From positions 1-42,007 of the forward strand of contig SKSF01000147.1 of the NCBI GenBank assembly GCA_007118095.1: a DNA stretch of 42,007 nucleotides, read 5' to 3'. This DNA is from Dehalococcoidia bacterium (GTDB lineage: Bacteria; Chloroflexota; Dehalococcoidia; Tepidiformales; Tepidiformaceae). This document shows, piece after piece, positions 33,680 through 42,007 of this stretch. Under the pieces are notes generated by a model. The model did not search any database. It saw only the letters and a program-made list of their open reading frames with translations, and had not been told where the DNA came from. The position numbers and the translations under genes are program-made. How positions within the stretch are numbered: position 1 is the stretch's first letter; each line of letters begins with the position of its first letter.

Positions 33680-34561
33680 ATGGCAACCATCCGGCAGCTG
33701 CGGCGGCGCATCGCATCCGTGCGAAACACCGCCAAGATCACGAACGCGCTCCAGCTCGTTGCCGCATCCAAGATGCGGCGGGCACAGGAACGCGCGCTGC
33801 AGGCGCGGCCCTACGCAGAGAAGATTCAGCTCGTGCTTTCCGGGCTTGCGAGCGCAGCCGAGCGCGGAGAAGACATCGCGCCCCACCCCCTCCTCGTGGA
33901 GCGCCCGGTTGAGAAGGTCTCCGTGCTCCACATCACGCCCGACCGAGGCCTGTGCGGCGCACTCAACGCAAACCTCAACCGTTCCACTGGGACGTTCATC
34001 GCCGGGCACGAGGAGCCAGTGCAGATGGTCGCTGTGGGCAAGAAAGGCCGCGACTTCTTCATGCGCGCGGGCGTGGAGATTGCAGCCGAGTTCACAGAGC
34101 TTGGTGACTACCCGAGTGAGCTCGAGACCAATGCTATTTCCCGGCTCGTCATGGAAGACTTCATCGAAGCCAACGTCGACCGCGTGTACATCAGCTTTGC
34201 CGAGTTCGTGAACACCGCAACCCAGCGGCCCGTGGTCAAGCAGCTCCTGCCCATTAGTCCGCCGCGCATGGAAGACGAAGAAGAGGCGCAGGAATACCGC
34301 CAGGATTACATCTTCGAACCGTCCCCCGAGGATGTGTTCGACCGCCTGCTGCCGAGGTATGTAGACATGCTCGTCTACGAAGCCATTCTCGAATCTGCGG
34401 CAAGCGAGCAGTCCGCACGCATGGTCGCCATGAAGAACGCGACCGATAACGCGAACGAGATCGCAAGCGAACTGACCCTCACCTACAACAAGGCCCGCCA
34501 GGAGCAGATCACCAACGAGCTGCTCGATATCGTCGGCGGCGCCGCGGCACTGGAGGAGTAA
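33680..34561 (+). CDS. atpG: ATP synthase F1 subunit gamma
   Basis: 293-residue gamma subunit, the central rotor shaft. Conserved ends are visible: N-terminal RRRIASVRNTAKITNALQLV with SKMRRAQ, and C-terminal MVAMKNATDNANEIASELTL followed by YNKARQEQITNELLDIV. The Rossmann-like middle domain has DRGLCGALNANL. It is followed directly (one base) by the HAD phosphatase gene, which interrupts the usual gamma-beta order. Confidence 0.95.
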   Translation: MATIRQLRRRIASVRNTAKITNALQLVAASKMRRAQERALQARPYAEKIQLVLSGLASAAERGEDIAPHPLLVERPVEKVSVLHITPDRGLCGALNANLNRSTGTFIAGHEEPVQMVAVGKKGRDFFMRAGVEIAAEFTELGDYPSELETNAISRLVMEDFIEANVDRVYISFAEFVNTATQRPVVKQLLPISPPRMEDEEEAQEYRQDYIFEPSPEDVFDRLLPRYVDMLVYEAILESAASEQSARMVAMKNATDNANEIASELTLTYNKARQEQITNELLDIVGGAAALEE

Positions 34562-34562
34562 A

Positions 34563-35216
34563 CTGGCGCCCTTCAACGCGGTCATCTTCGATATGGACGG
34601 CGTCCTCGTGGACGGCGAGCCGCTGCACTTCGAAGCGGTCAATACCCTGCTCGGGGAAGAAGGCCGCTCGGTCACGCTCGAGCAGTACAAGCCGTACATG
34701 GGGACCAAGGCGGGCTGGCGCGAACTCATCCGCGACCTCGGCCTCCAGCACCCGTACGAATACTACGAGCAGCGGTACATGCCGCTCATGGTGCAGATGT
34801 ACCTCACACGCAGCGAGGCGCTGCCCGGCTCAGTGCGGCTCGTGAAGGCCCTGGCCGAGCGGAACGTGCCCCTGGTCGTCTGCTCGTCGTCGGTTGAACC
34901 CTGGGTCGAAGCGGCCCTCAAGCGCATCGACCTGCACGGGGCGTTCGACCACGTGGTCAGTGGGAGCGACGTCGAAAACGGGAAGCCCGCGCCGGATATC
35001 TACACCCTGGCCGCCGAGCGTGCCGGGAAGGACCCGGCACGCTGCCTTGCGATCGAAGATGCCCCTGCGGGTATCAAAGCCGCGCGGGCTGCCGGCATGA
35101 CCTGCTGGGCAGTCCGGACCGACTACACGCGCGGGATGGACCTCCCCGAATGCGACCGTGTCCTCGATAGCCTGCTCGAGGTCCGCCTTGAAGATATCGT
35201 GGGGGTGACCGCATGA
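34563..35216 (+). CDS. HAD-family phosphatase with a likely CTG start
   Basis: 217-residue haloacid dehalogenase-like hydrolase of the beta-phosphoglucomutase/phosphatase group. Motif I AVIFDMDGVLVDGEPLHFEA carries the nucleophile and the second Asp. Motif II is VVCSSS, motif III the GKPAPDIY lysine, motif IV AIEDAPAGIKAARAAG. The first Asp of DxD precedes the ATG at 34593, so that ATG cannot be the start. The only near start-like codon is CTG at 34563, one base after the atpG stop, with GGAGGAG (34552-34558) just before. There is a cap domain between motifs I and II. It removes phosphate from an unknown small molecule. Its stop overlaps the crotonase start by four bases. Confidence 0.85.
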   Translation: MAPFNAVIFDMDGVLVDGEPLHFEAVNTLLGEEGRSVTLEQYKPYMGTKAGWRELIRDLGLQHPYEYYEQRYMPLMVQMYLTRSEALPGSVRLVKALAERNVPLVVCSSSVEPWVEAALKRIDLHGAFDHVVSGSDVENGKPAPDIYTLAAERAGKDPARCLAIEDAPAGIKAARAAGMTCWAVRTDYTRGMDLPECDRVLDSLLEVRLEDIVGVTA

Positions 35217-35956
35217 GTGACCTTGTCCTGCGCGAAGACGCCGGGGGGATCGCTACCCTCACGCTCAACCGGCCTGACGCGCTCAACGCACTGAGCCCAT
35301 CGCTCTTCAAGGAACTTCGCGGACACCTCGATACCATCAGCAACGATGTCGAGAACGTGGGGTGCGTTGTGCTCCAGGGCAACGGCCGTTCCTTTTCGGC
35401 GGGAAACGACCTCAAGGCTATCCAGGCTGGCGAAGTAGCTCCCTCACCGACATTCCAGGCGGAAACGATCGACGCGATGGAGGGGCTGCCACAGCCCGTC
35501 ATCGCCGCCGTCCATGGGCACTGCTATACGGGCGCCCTCGAACTCGCGCTTGGCGCCGATTTCATCGTCGCTGCTGAATCGGCCCGGTTCGCCGATACAC
35601 ACGGTCGCTGGGCCATGACCCCCACCTGGGGAATGAGTCAGCGTCTCCCGCGACGCATTGGGCTCGCGAACGCCAAGCGTATGATGTATACGGGTACGCC
35701 CGTTAGCGGAGACGAAGCAGCCGCGCTGGGTCTCGCGACCTTCTGTTTCCCCGATGACGAACTGCGTTCTCGCGTGGTGGAACTGGCGGAGACTATGGTC
35801 GCGAACTCGTGGCATACCCTTCGCGCCGACAAGATGCTCGCAAATGCCGGCCAGCGGCTCTCCCTGCCCGATGGCCTGCAATTCGAACGAGAAAATAGCC
35901 CCGGCCGCGGGCCCGACATGGAAGAGCGACTGCAATCGTTCTCAAAGAAGCAGTAG
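35213..35956 (+). CDS. Enoyl-CoA hydratase/isomerase-family protein
   Basis: 247-residue crotonase-fold protein. The oxyanion-hole segments FSAGNDLKA (61-69) and HCYTGALELALGAD (103-116) are clear. Of the two catalytic glutamates of rat enoyl-CoA hydratase, the equivalent of E144 is E110, while that of E164 is replaced by H130 (FADTHGRW). It may therefore be an isomerase, hydrolase or another crotonase activity rather than a hydratase. It is translationally coupled to the HAD gene and followed after 27 bases by atpD. A link to ATP synthase is not known. Confidence 0.88.
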   Translation: MSDLVLREDAGGIATLTLNRPDALNALSPSLFKELRGHLDTISNDVENVGCVVLQGNGRSFSAGNDLKAIQAGEVAPSPTFQAETIDAMEGLPQPVIAAVHGHCYTGALELALGADFIVAAESARFADTHGRWAMTPTWGMSQRLPRRIGLANAKRMMYTGTPVSGDEAAALGLATFCFPDDELRSRVVELAETMVANSWHTLRADKMLANAGQRLSLPDGLQFERENSPGRGPDMEERLQSFSKKQ

Positions 35957-37396
<1,440 letters not shown>

Positions 37397-37402
37397 CGCC
37401 TG

Positions 37403-37855
37403 ATGCCGCTCACCATTGAGATCGTCACCATCGAGCGCATTGTCCGCGTCGAAGAGAACGTGGACGTGCTCATCGCACCTGGCATCGAAGGCCAGCTTGC
37501 CATCCTGCCGCGCCATTCCGCGCTCATGACGACGCTCGACTATGGCGAGCTCATCTTTCGGCGCAGCAATGCTGAAGAGAGCTTTGCCGTCGCCGGTGGG
37601 TTCATGGAAGTGCGGAACGACAGGATCTCGATCCTCGCCGAGCAGGCCGAGGCGGCGGAGGAAATCGATGTCGACCGTGCACGAGCGGCACGGGCACGCG
37701 CGGAAGAGCGCCTGCGCGAGCTGCAGCAGCGCGGTGGCGACCAGGGCGAAGCCGACATGGCCCGTGCACAGGCATCGCTCCAGAAGTCTCTCCTGCGGCT
37801 CCGCGTCGCAGAACGGCGGCGCAGGGCGCCGGGTGCCCCGCGCCCGGGCGGCTAG
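37403..37855 (+). CDS. atpC: ATP synthase F1 subunit epsilon
   Basis: 150-residue epsilon subunit with the N-terminal beta sandwich (LTIEIVTIERIVRVEENVDV, then PGIEGQLAILPRHSALMTTL and FAVAGGFMEVRND) and a C-terminal helical hairpin rich in Arg, Ala and Glu (DRARAARARAEERLRELQQ). The hairpin inhibits ATP hydrolysis in other bacteria. A short basic, Pro-rich tail (RRRAPGAPRPGG) extends it by about ten residues. It is the last gene of the atp operon; a hairpin follows. Confidence 0.93.
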   Translation: MPLTIEIVTIERIVRVEENVDVLIAPGIEGQLAILPRHSALMTTLDYGELIFRRSNAEESFAVAGGFMEVRNDRISILAEQAEAAEEIDVDRARAARARAEERLRELQQRGGDQGEADMARAQASLQKSLLRLRVAERRRRAPGAPRPGG

Positions 37856-37880
37856 GGAGCCAACAGGAACAGCAACCCGC

Positions 37881-37908
37881 GCTGGCCCCGCTTTCGAGTG
37901 GGGCCAGC
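37881..37908 (+). terminator. Hairpin with UUCG loop after atpC
   Basis: GCTGGCCCC (37881-37889) pairs with GGGGCCAGC (37900-37908), and three further pairs (one G-U) close a TTCG tetraloop, giving 12 stem pairs. It lies 25 bases behind the atpC stop and 22 before the convergent gene's stop. A U tract is missing (ATCGTTCTA follows), but the stem is strong. Confidence 0.65.
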
Positions 37909-37930
37909 ATCGTTCTAGGGCTGCGCTGAC

Positions 37931-38470
37931 CTACGCATCTTCCTCGTCGCCTGGATCGCGGCTCCGGAGCTCTTCCAGCTCATCGATAGCCTCTTGCGGG
38001 TCCGGGTGTCCGCGGAGCTCCAGTTCACGCCGCAGCTTCGCGCGCCAGTCCCCACCGGGCACCCGTTCGGGTTCTGGTTCCGCCGGCTGCCCCTGGCCAC
38101 GGACGCTGGTTGGGAAGGGCACGTCCGCTTCCTGGCACATCATCGCCAGGCGCATCATCAGCCGCGGCCATCCTTCCGTTTGCGGGGCGCCATGCCATCG
38201 CGGCAGGCCGTCCTCGGAACCTGGCTGCCGGATGCTCTGGACCAGGTCCTGGTGAAACTCGCGCAGGTCCTCGGGCGGTTCCAGCCGTTCGATGTCCGCC
38301 ACGGCCGTATCGCGCACCTGGTTGACGAGTGACCGCCGCCATTGGCGCACGGCTTCCGCTCGCTCGGCCGGGATGCTGTCCGGCGCGAAGGGCGGCGCCG
38401 CATTGCTCATCCTTTGGGCCATCGCGTTCAGCGCATCCACCACGCCGCGGACATAGGTCGTTCTCTCCAC
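37931..38470 (-). CDS. Unknown acidic/helical protein
   Basis: 179-residue soluble protein I do not recognise. It is rich in Arg, Glu, Pro and Asp, with predicted helices at the start (MERTTYVRGVVDALNAMAQR) and in QWRRSLVNQVRDTAVADI, a Pro-rich middle, and a C-terminal stretch (PQEAIDELEELRSRDPGDEE) of acidic helix. It has one cysteine and no membrane segment. The start is GTG at 38470, preceded by GGAAGG eight bases upstream. It is convergent with the atp operon and divergent from murA. A 19-base inverted repeat surrounds its likely -10. Confidence 0.6.
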   Translation of the reverse strand: MERTTYVRGVVDALNAMAQRMSNAAPPFAPDSIPAERAEAVRQWRRSLVNQVRDTAVADIERLEPPEDLREFHQDLVQSIRQPGSEDGLPRWHGAPQTEGWPRLMMRLAMMCQEADVPFPTSVRGQGQPAEPEPERVPGGDWRAKLRRELELRGHPDPQEAIDELEELRSRDPGDEEDA

Positions 38471-38486
38471 AGCCTGTACCTTCCGC

Positions 38487-38505
38487 TTGCGACATCCTAT
38501 CGCAA
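38487..38505. promoter_or_regulatory. Operator-like inverted repeat around a -10 element
   Basis: TTGCGA, seven bases, TCGCAA form a perfect inverted repeat between two divergent genes. On the minus strand the seven-base centre reads TAGGATG, containing a -10-like TAGGAT (plus-strand positions 38494-38499) for the unknown gene that starts at 38470. A protein bound here would block that promoter. Confidence 0.5.
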
Positions 38506-38548
38506 CTCACAAGCTTTCGTGTGGGTAGCTTCAGCAACACATAAGCCC

Positions 38549-38554
38549 TATCCT
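38549..38554 (+). promoter_or_regulatory. Putative -10 element of murA
   Basis: TATCCT lies 12 bases before the murA ATG at 38567. The transcript would have only about six leader bases. No Shine-Dalgarno sequence and no good -35 are seen. Confidence 0.35.
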
Positions 38555-38566
38555 GAGCCCCGACCC

Positions 38567-39847
38567 ATGAGAACCCAGCAAGCCCAGGCACCCCGATATG
38601 TTGTGAACGGGGGCACAGTCCTTGATGGCCGTGTCCGCGTCTCTGGCGCCAAGAATGAGGTGCTCGCTGCCATGTGCGCCGCGCTCCTCACCGACGAAGA
38701 CGTCATTCTCGAGAACGTCCCGGACATCAGCGACGTCGCGTCCCTCGGTGAGCTGCTGACCGCTGTCGGCGCAGAAGTCGAACGGCTTGAAAGTGGCCGC
38801 CTTCGCATCAACGGCGGCGGAGTCAACCTCTTTGAAGCCCCCACGGAGCTGATCACCGAAAACCGCGCTTCCTTTCAGGTCATGGGTCCGCTGCTCGCCC
38901 GGCACGGGCTTGCAGCTTCCGCACCCCCGGGCGGTGATGTGATCGGCCAGCGCCCGATCGACGTACACCTCGAAGGCTTCCAGGCGATGGGCGCGACCAT
39001 CACCCGCGAAAGTGGCCGCTACGTTGTCCGTCGCACCGGTGGACAGCGCCTGGTCGGTACCCGCCTTTTCATGGACTATCCTTCCGTTTCCGGGACACAG
39101 AACGTCATGATGGCGGCCGTCCTGGCAGAAGGACAGACCACTATCGTGAATGCCGCGACCGAGCCCGAGGTGCAAGAGCTGGCGCGCCTCCTCAACCTTA
39201 TGGGCGCCAACGTCAGTGGCATCGGGACCCAGGTCCTTACAATCGAAGGTGTCGAACGTCTGCACGGCGCAACCGCGCGAGTCATGCCCGACCGCATCGA
39301 AGCCGGGACGTGGGCAGTCGCCGCCGTGATAACCGGCGGCGATGTCGTCATCGAAGATGCCCCATGGCCGGTCATGGACGCGATGATCAACAAGCTCCGC
39401 GCCACGGGCGGCACCGTCGAAGAGCAAGATGGCTCCCTTCGGGTCACCGGGAATGGGCCGCTTCGACCTCTCAGCTTCCAGGCATTGCCCTACCCTGGCC
39501 TTGCTACCGACCTGCACGCCCCGCTCGCGACGCTCCTCACGCAGGCAAACGGCATCTCCGTGGTCCACGAGCGGGTCTTTGACAACCGCATGCTCTATGT
39601 CGGCGAGCTACGCAAACTGGGCGCCGAGATTGTGAGCACCGCCTCATCCGCAATCATCAGCGGTCCCACGCCCCTCCACGGCGCCCACGTCCGCGCGCTC
39701 GATGTGCGCGCCGGTGCGGCTGTCTTGCTGGCGGCGCTCGTCGCAAAGGGGCACACTGTGATCGACGAAATACACCATCTCGACCGTGGGTATGAGCGGC
39801 TGGACGAGAAGCTGCGCGGCCTGGGTGTCGAGATCGAACGGACCTGA
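38567..39847 (+). CDS. murA: UDP-N-acetylglucosamine 1-carboxyvinyltransferase (Asp-type)
   Basis: 426-residue MurA, adding enolpyruvate from PEP to UDP-GlcNAc in the first committed step of peptidoglycan synthesis. K29 and N30 ([10 protein letters not shown]) bind substrate, and [14 protein letters not shown] (99-112) precedes the active-site loop. The loop reads [12 protein letters not shown]124 replaces the catalytic cysteine (C115 of E. coli) that fosfomycin alkylates, while the following arginine is kept (R129). The start is ATG at 38567; longer in-frame sequence upstream covers the promoter and has no homology. mreB follows after five bases. Confidence 0.95.
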   Translation: MRTQQAQAPRYVVNGGTVLDGRVRVSGAKNEVLAAMCAALLTDEDVILENVPDISDVASLGELLTAVGAEVERLESGRLRINGGGVNLFEAPTELITENRASFQVMGPLLARHGLAASAPPGGDVIGQRPIDVHLEGFQAMGATITRESGRYVVRRTGGQRLVGTRLFMDYPSVSGTQNVMMAAVLAEGQTTIVNAATEPEVQELARLLNLMGANVSGIGTQVLTIEGVERLHGATARVMPDRIEAGTWAVAAVITGGDVVIEDAPWPVMDAMINKLRATGGTVEEQDGSLRVTGNGPLRPLSFQALPYPGLATDLHAPLATLLTQANGISVVHERVFDNRMLYVGELRKLGAEIVSTASSAIISGPTPLHGAHVRALDVRAGAAVLLAALVAKGHTVIDEIHHLDRGYERLDEKLRGLGVEIERT

Positions 39848-39852
39848 TCCGC

Positions 39853-40908
39853 GTGCAACTCTTCGCTTCCCGCCGCGTCGGCATTGACCTTGGTACCGCA
39901 AACATCCTTGTCTACGTCAAAGGGCAGGGCATCACTGTCAGCGAACCCTCTGTCGTGGCTCAACATAACCGTGACAACACTATCGTCGCCGTCGGTGACG
40001 AGGCACGTTCGATGCAGGGCCGCACGCCCGGCTCGATCAGTGTCGTCCGCCCCATGCGCGACGGTGTCATCGCCGACTACCTCACCACCGAAGCGATGCT
40101 GCGGTACTTCATCGGCCAGGTCACCGGCCGCTTCAACCTTATCCGTCCGGAAGTGATGGTCACGGTCCCCGCCGGCGTCACAAGCGTCGAACAGCGTGCG
40201 GTCCGGGACGCCGCTGAGCAGGCCGGAGCCCGCAAACCTGCCCACCTCGTCCCCGAGCCCCTCGCCGCTGCCATCGGCGCCCGCGTCCCGATTGGGACCG
40301 CCCGCGGCAACATGGTCGTGAACATTGGTGGTGGACGGACCGAAGCAGCGGTCATCTCCCTCTATGGCATCGTCGTGAGTGAGTCCGTCCGGATGGCTGG
40401 CGACCGGCTCGACGAGGCGATCGTCGCCTACACCCGGCGGCGCCATAACCTCATCATTGGCGAACGCACCGCCGAAGAGATCAAGATGGCCATCGGGAGT
40501 GCCCTCCCCGTTGATGAAGGGCTCGAAAGCCAGGTGCGGGGCCGCGACCAGCTCAGCGGCCTTCCCAAGACAATTACGCTCAGCAGCGTCGAGATTTCGA
40601 ATGCGATCCAGGACTCACTGGGTGTCGTCGTGCAGACCGTCCGCACCGTCCTCGAGAAGACGCCGCCCGAACTCGCCTCCGACGTCATCGACCGCGGCAT
40701 CCTCCTCACGGGCGGCGGCGCCCTTCTGCGCCACCTCGACGAGCTCCTGACGCAGGAGACCGGTGTCCCTTGCTACGTCGCCGACAACCCGCTCGAGTGT
40801 GTTGCGGTCGGCGCCGGCATTGCCCTGGACCACATCGAGGTCATCAAGCGCAGCCTTCCCACCGAGGAAGAGAACCTGGTGGGTCTGTTTCCCCAGCCCG
40901 ACCGCTAA
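39853..40908 (+). CDS. mreB: MreB-like actin homologue
   Basis: 351-residue bacterial actin, usually the scaffold for lateral wall synthesis in rods. Phosphate loop 1 [13 protein letters not shown] (9-21, D12), E135 ([11 protein letters not shown]) and the late [17 protein letters not shown] are typical. The second phosphate loop reads [14 protein letters not shown]157 and R162 replace the usual Asp and Thr of VDIGGGTTE, which may weaken ATP hydrolysis. GTG at 39853 is the start, with only a weak ribosome site; it lies five bases after the murA stop. The usual partners mreC and mreD do not follow: the next gene is rex on the other strand, with stops touching. Confidence 0.9.
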   Translation: MQLFASRRVGIDLGTANILVYVKGQGITVSEPSVVAQHNRDNTIVAVGDEARSMQGRTPGSISVVRPMRDGVIADYLTTEAMLRYFIGQVTGRFNLIRPEVMVTVPAGVTSVEQRAVRDAAEQAGARKPAHLVPEPLAAAIGARVPIGTARGNMVVNIGGGRTEAAVISLYGIVVSESVRMAGDRLDEAIVAYTRRRHNLIIGERTAEEIKMAIGSALPVDEGLESQVRGRDQLSGLPKTITLSSVEISNAIQDSLGVVVQTVRTVLEKTPPELASDVIDRGILLTGGGALLRHLDELLTQETGVPCYVADNPLECVAVGAGIALDHIEVIKRSLPTEEENLVGLFPQPDR

Positions 40909-41556
40909 CTACTCGCGAATCGCGACGACGCCGGCCGGCCGCTTCAGGTAGAACGTCATGCTTTGCATCGCGAGCACCGGGTCGATGTGGCGGATGCTCA
41001 CGCCCGGCGGCACGTGGGCGGTTATCGGGGCGTAGTTCAAAATTGCGCGGATGCCGCCTTTGACGAGCTCATCGACGGTCTCCTGGGCCACCCGGCCCGG
41101 AACCGAAACGATGCCAATGTCGATGCGTGTCTCGGCAAGATACGACTGCAGCTCGTCCACGTGCCGGATTTCAACATCTGCAATCGACGTGCCCACCAGC
41201 TCCGAGTCGGAATCGAACGCGCTCATGATCGTGAAGCCCTGCGGCTCAAAGCCACCATATTCAACGATCGCCTGGCCAAGCCGCCCCACACCAACGATGC
41301 AAACGCGCCACCGCCGATCAAGCCCGAGTATCTCCCGCAGCTTGGCGAGCAGGGTTGGTACGTTGTACCCGCGTCCTTGCTTGCCGAAGCGGCCGAAATA
41401 GCTCAGATCCTTCCGGATCTGCGCGGGCGTCACGTCGAGCGCCTCTCCGAGCGCCTGCGAGCTGACGACAGTTTCGCCGGCTTCGGCAAGCTGCGCGAGC
41501 GCACGCGCGTAAACAGGGAGGCGGTTGATCACAACCTCAGGAATCTCAAGTGTCAT
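40909..41556 (-). CDS. rex: Redox-sensing transcriptional repressor Rex
   Basis: 215-residue Rex counted from ATG 41556. An N-terminal winged helix (residues 1-80; ALGEALDVTPAQIRKDLSYF and GRGYNVPTL) binds DNA, and a Rossmann domain (GVGRLG at 89-94) senses NADH/NAD+. Rex normally represses fermentation and respiration genes until NADH rises. The ATG at 41571 would add five residues but has no purine-rich site; that at 41556 follows GGCGGGGA. A good promoter and a Rex-like half-site lie upstream, suggesting self-control. It is convergent with mreB, the two stop codons touching. Confidence 0.93.
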   Translation of the reverse strand: MTLEIPEVVINRLPVYARALAQLAEAGETVVSSQALGEALDVTPAQIRKDLSYFGRFGKQGRGYNVPTLLAKLREILGLDRRWRVCIVGVGRLGQAIVEYGGFEPQGFTIMSAFDSDSELVGTSIADVEIRHVDELQSYLAETRIDIGIVSVPGRVAQETVDELVKGGIRAILNYAPITAHVPPGVSIRHIDPVLAMQSMTFYLKRPAGVVAIRE

Positions 41557-41577
41557 AGGTCCCCGCCGCATCGCGGG

Positions 41578-41585
41578 TTGTGAAA
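41578..41585. promoter_or_regulatory. Rex-like half-site upstream of rex
   Basis: TTGTGAAA matches one arm of the Rex consensus TTGTGAA-N4-TTCACAA exactly. The other arm is poor (GTAAC follows). It lies just downstream of the predicted rex transcription start, where a repressor would block elongation or initiation. Confidence 0.35.
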
Positions 41586-41600
41586 TTCGTAACTTTCGGC

Positions 41601-41630
41601 ACTATACGTCGACTGTGGATCGACGGTCAA
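41601..41630 (-). promoter_or_regulatory. Promoter of rex with inverted repeat in the spacer
   Basis: On the minus strand TTGACC (41625-41630), an 18-base spacer and TATAGT (41601-41606) form the best promoter in the window. The spacer contains GTCGA, seven bases, TCGAC (41608-41624), an inverted repeat fitting exactly between the two hexamers. Confidence 0.65.
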
Positions 41631-41638
41631 ACCCTCGG

Positions 41639-42007
41639 TCAGGTAGTACGAACCTCGCTCATAACCCGCCATATCGCCTGCGCCACGCGTCGATCGTCCC
41701 GTGGGTCCACGCAGCGAGGGTCGAGTAAGAGTGCGCCATCCTCAACGCGCCCGGTGATTGGCGGGTCGTTTGAGCGCAGGGCCGCGTGCGCTTCGTCCAC
41801 GGCGGGGATCCGAAGCGAAACGCACCATGTCGGTACACCCTGTCCCGGCAAAGATCCCCCGCCAACCATCGTCTGCGACCGGACGACCGAACCGGCCTCC
41901 CCCGCGGTCCTGGCCCACCGCCGCGCGCGGCGGCGAACGGTCCGCTCCGGTTCGTTGACCATCCGCCACAGCGGAATGTCCTGGACCGCTGTCCCGCGCA
42001 CGTATGC
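41639..42007 (-). CDS. selA: L-seryl-tRNA(Sec) selenium transferase, C-terminal part
   Basis: C-terminal 122 residues of SelA, the PLP enzyme that converts seryl-tRNA(Sec) to selenocysteinyl-tRNA(Sec) using selenophosphate. The visible part has VQDIPLWRMV, SQTMVGGGSLPGQGVPTW (a family hallmark), and SNDPPITGRVEDGALLLDPR. The PLP lysine and N-terminus lie beyond the window end, where the frame stays open. The stop is 83 bases upstream of the rex start on the same strand, so rex may be transcribed from its own promoter as well as by read-through. Confidence 0.88.
   Translation of the reverse strand, partial: AYVRGTAVQDIPLWRMVNEPERTVRRRARRWARTAGEAGSVVRSQTMVGGGSLPGQGVPTWCVSLRIPAVDEAHAALRSNDPPITGRVEDGALLLDPRCVDPRDDRRVAQAIWRVMSEVRTT

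Noticed and set aside
34593-35216. HAD gene starting at the ATG at 34593
   Set aside because: It would remove the nucleophile Asp and the strand before it; the frame continues upstream with the correct motif I.
41578-41595. Complete Rex operator
   Set aside because: Only the first arm TTGTGAA is good; the second arm matches three of seven bases, so it is kept only as a half-site.

Overview
This window is a GC-rich, gene-dense piece of a bacterial chromosome with no sign of recent mobility: I see no transposase, integrase, phage gene, CRISPR array, tRNA or rRNA. The ATP synthase operon (a long a subunit with a soluble insert, two foreign genes between gamma and beta), DUF951, a Rex repressor and a Mrp-like antiporter cluster together suggest a Chloroflexota bacterium, perhaps Dehalococcoidia-like. 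That placement is inference. The peptidoglycan genes murI and murA and an MreB homologue suggest that the organism makes, or descends from makers of, a murein wall.

Layout. At 1-11145 there is a mixed metabolic region: the end of an SMP-30/gluconolactonase-type gene, a minus-strand pair (LLM flavin/F420 oxidoreductase and aminopeptidase N), an SDR, mobA followed by an FdhF/YdeP-like molybdopterin oxidoreductase, a second SDR with a methyltransferase, and a NERD-nuclease/superfamily 1 helicase fusion. A perfect palindromic terminator separates that gene from a convergent NADPH:FMN reductase. At 11941-19081 lies an eight-gene minus-strand Mrp-like cation/proton antiporter operon (F, G, A-C-terminus/B fusion, C, three D/A-type channel subunits, E) in which consecutive genes overlap by 4 to 8 bases. 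At 19231-25275 come a four-cysteine protein of unknown role, a metallo-beta-lactamase-fold hydrolase, the MoxR-DUF58-DUF4129 set and a ComB-like phosphatase. A tight plus-strand operon murI-pyrF-DUF951-MFS (25295-28378) follows, then a DUF151 nuclease with its own promoter.

At 29009-37908 is the complete F1Fo ATP synthase operon (atpI/Z-B-E-F-H-A-G, HAD phosphatase, crotonase, atpD-C), with a good promoter in front and a UUCG-loop hairpin behind. The last part (37931-42007) holds an unknown minus-strand gene divergent from murA and mreB, the redox repressor rex on the minus strand, and the C-terminal end of selA, which implies selenocysteine use in this organism.

The energy genes fit together: the c-ring site looks proton-selective, and the Mrp-like complex could exchange protons for sodium or another cation. 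Promoters visible by eye are of the TTGAC-N18-TAnnnT type. Five genes have a -10-like TAnnnT exactly six bases before the start codon and no Shine-Dalgarno sequence, suggesting leaderless transcripts. Four enzymes or subunits have altered key residues: MurA (Asp for Cys), MreB (Asn for Asp), one antiporter subunit (Gly for the conserved Glu) and the crotonase (His for Glu). The most unusual ensemble is the Mrp-like operon with three channel subunits.
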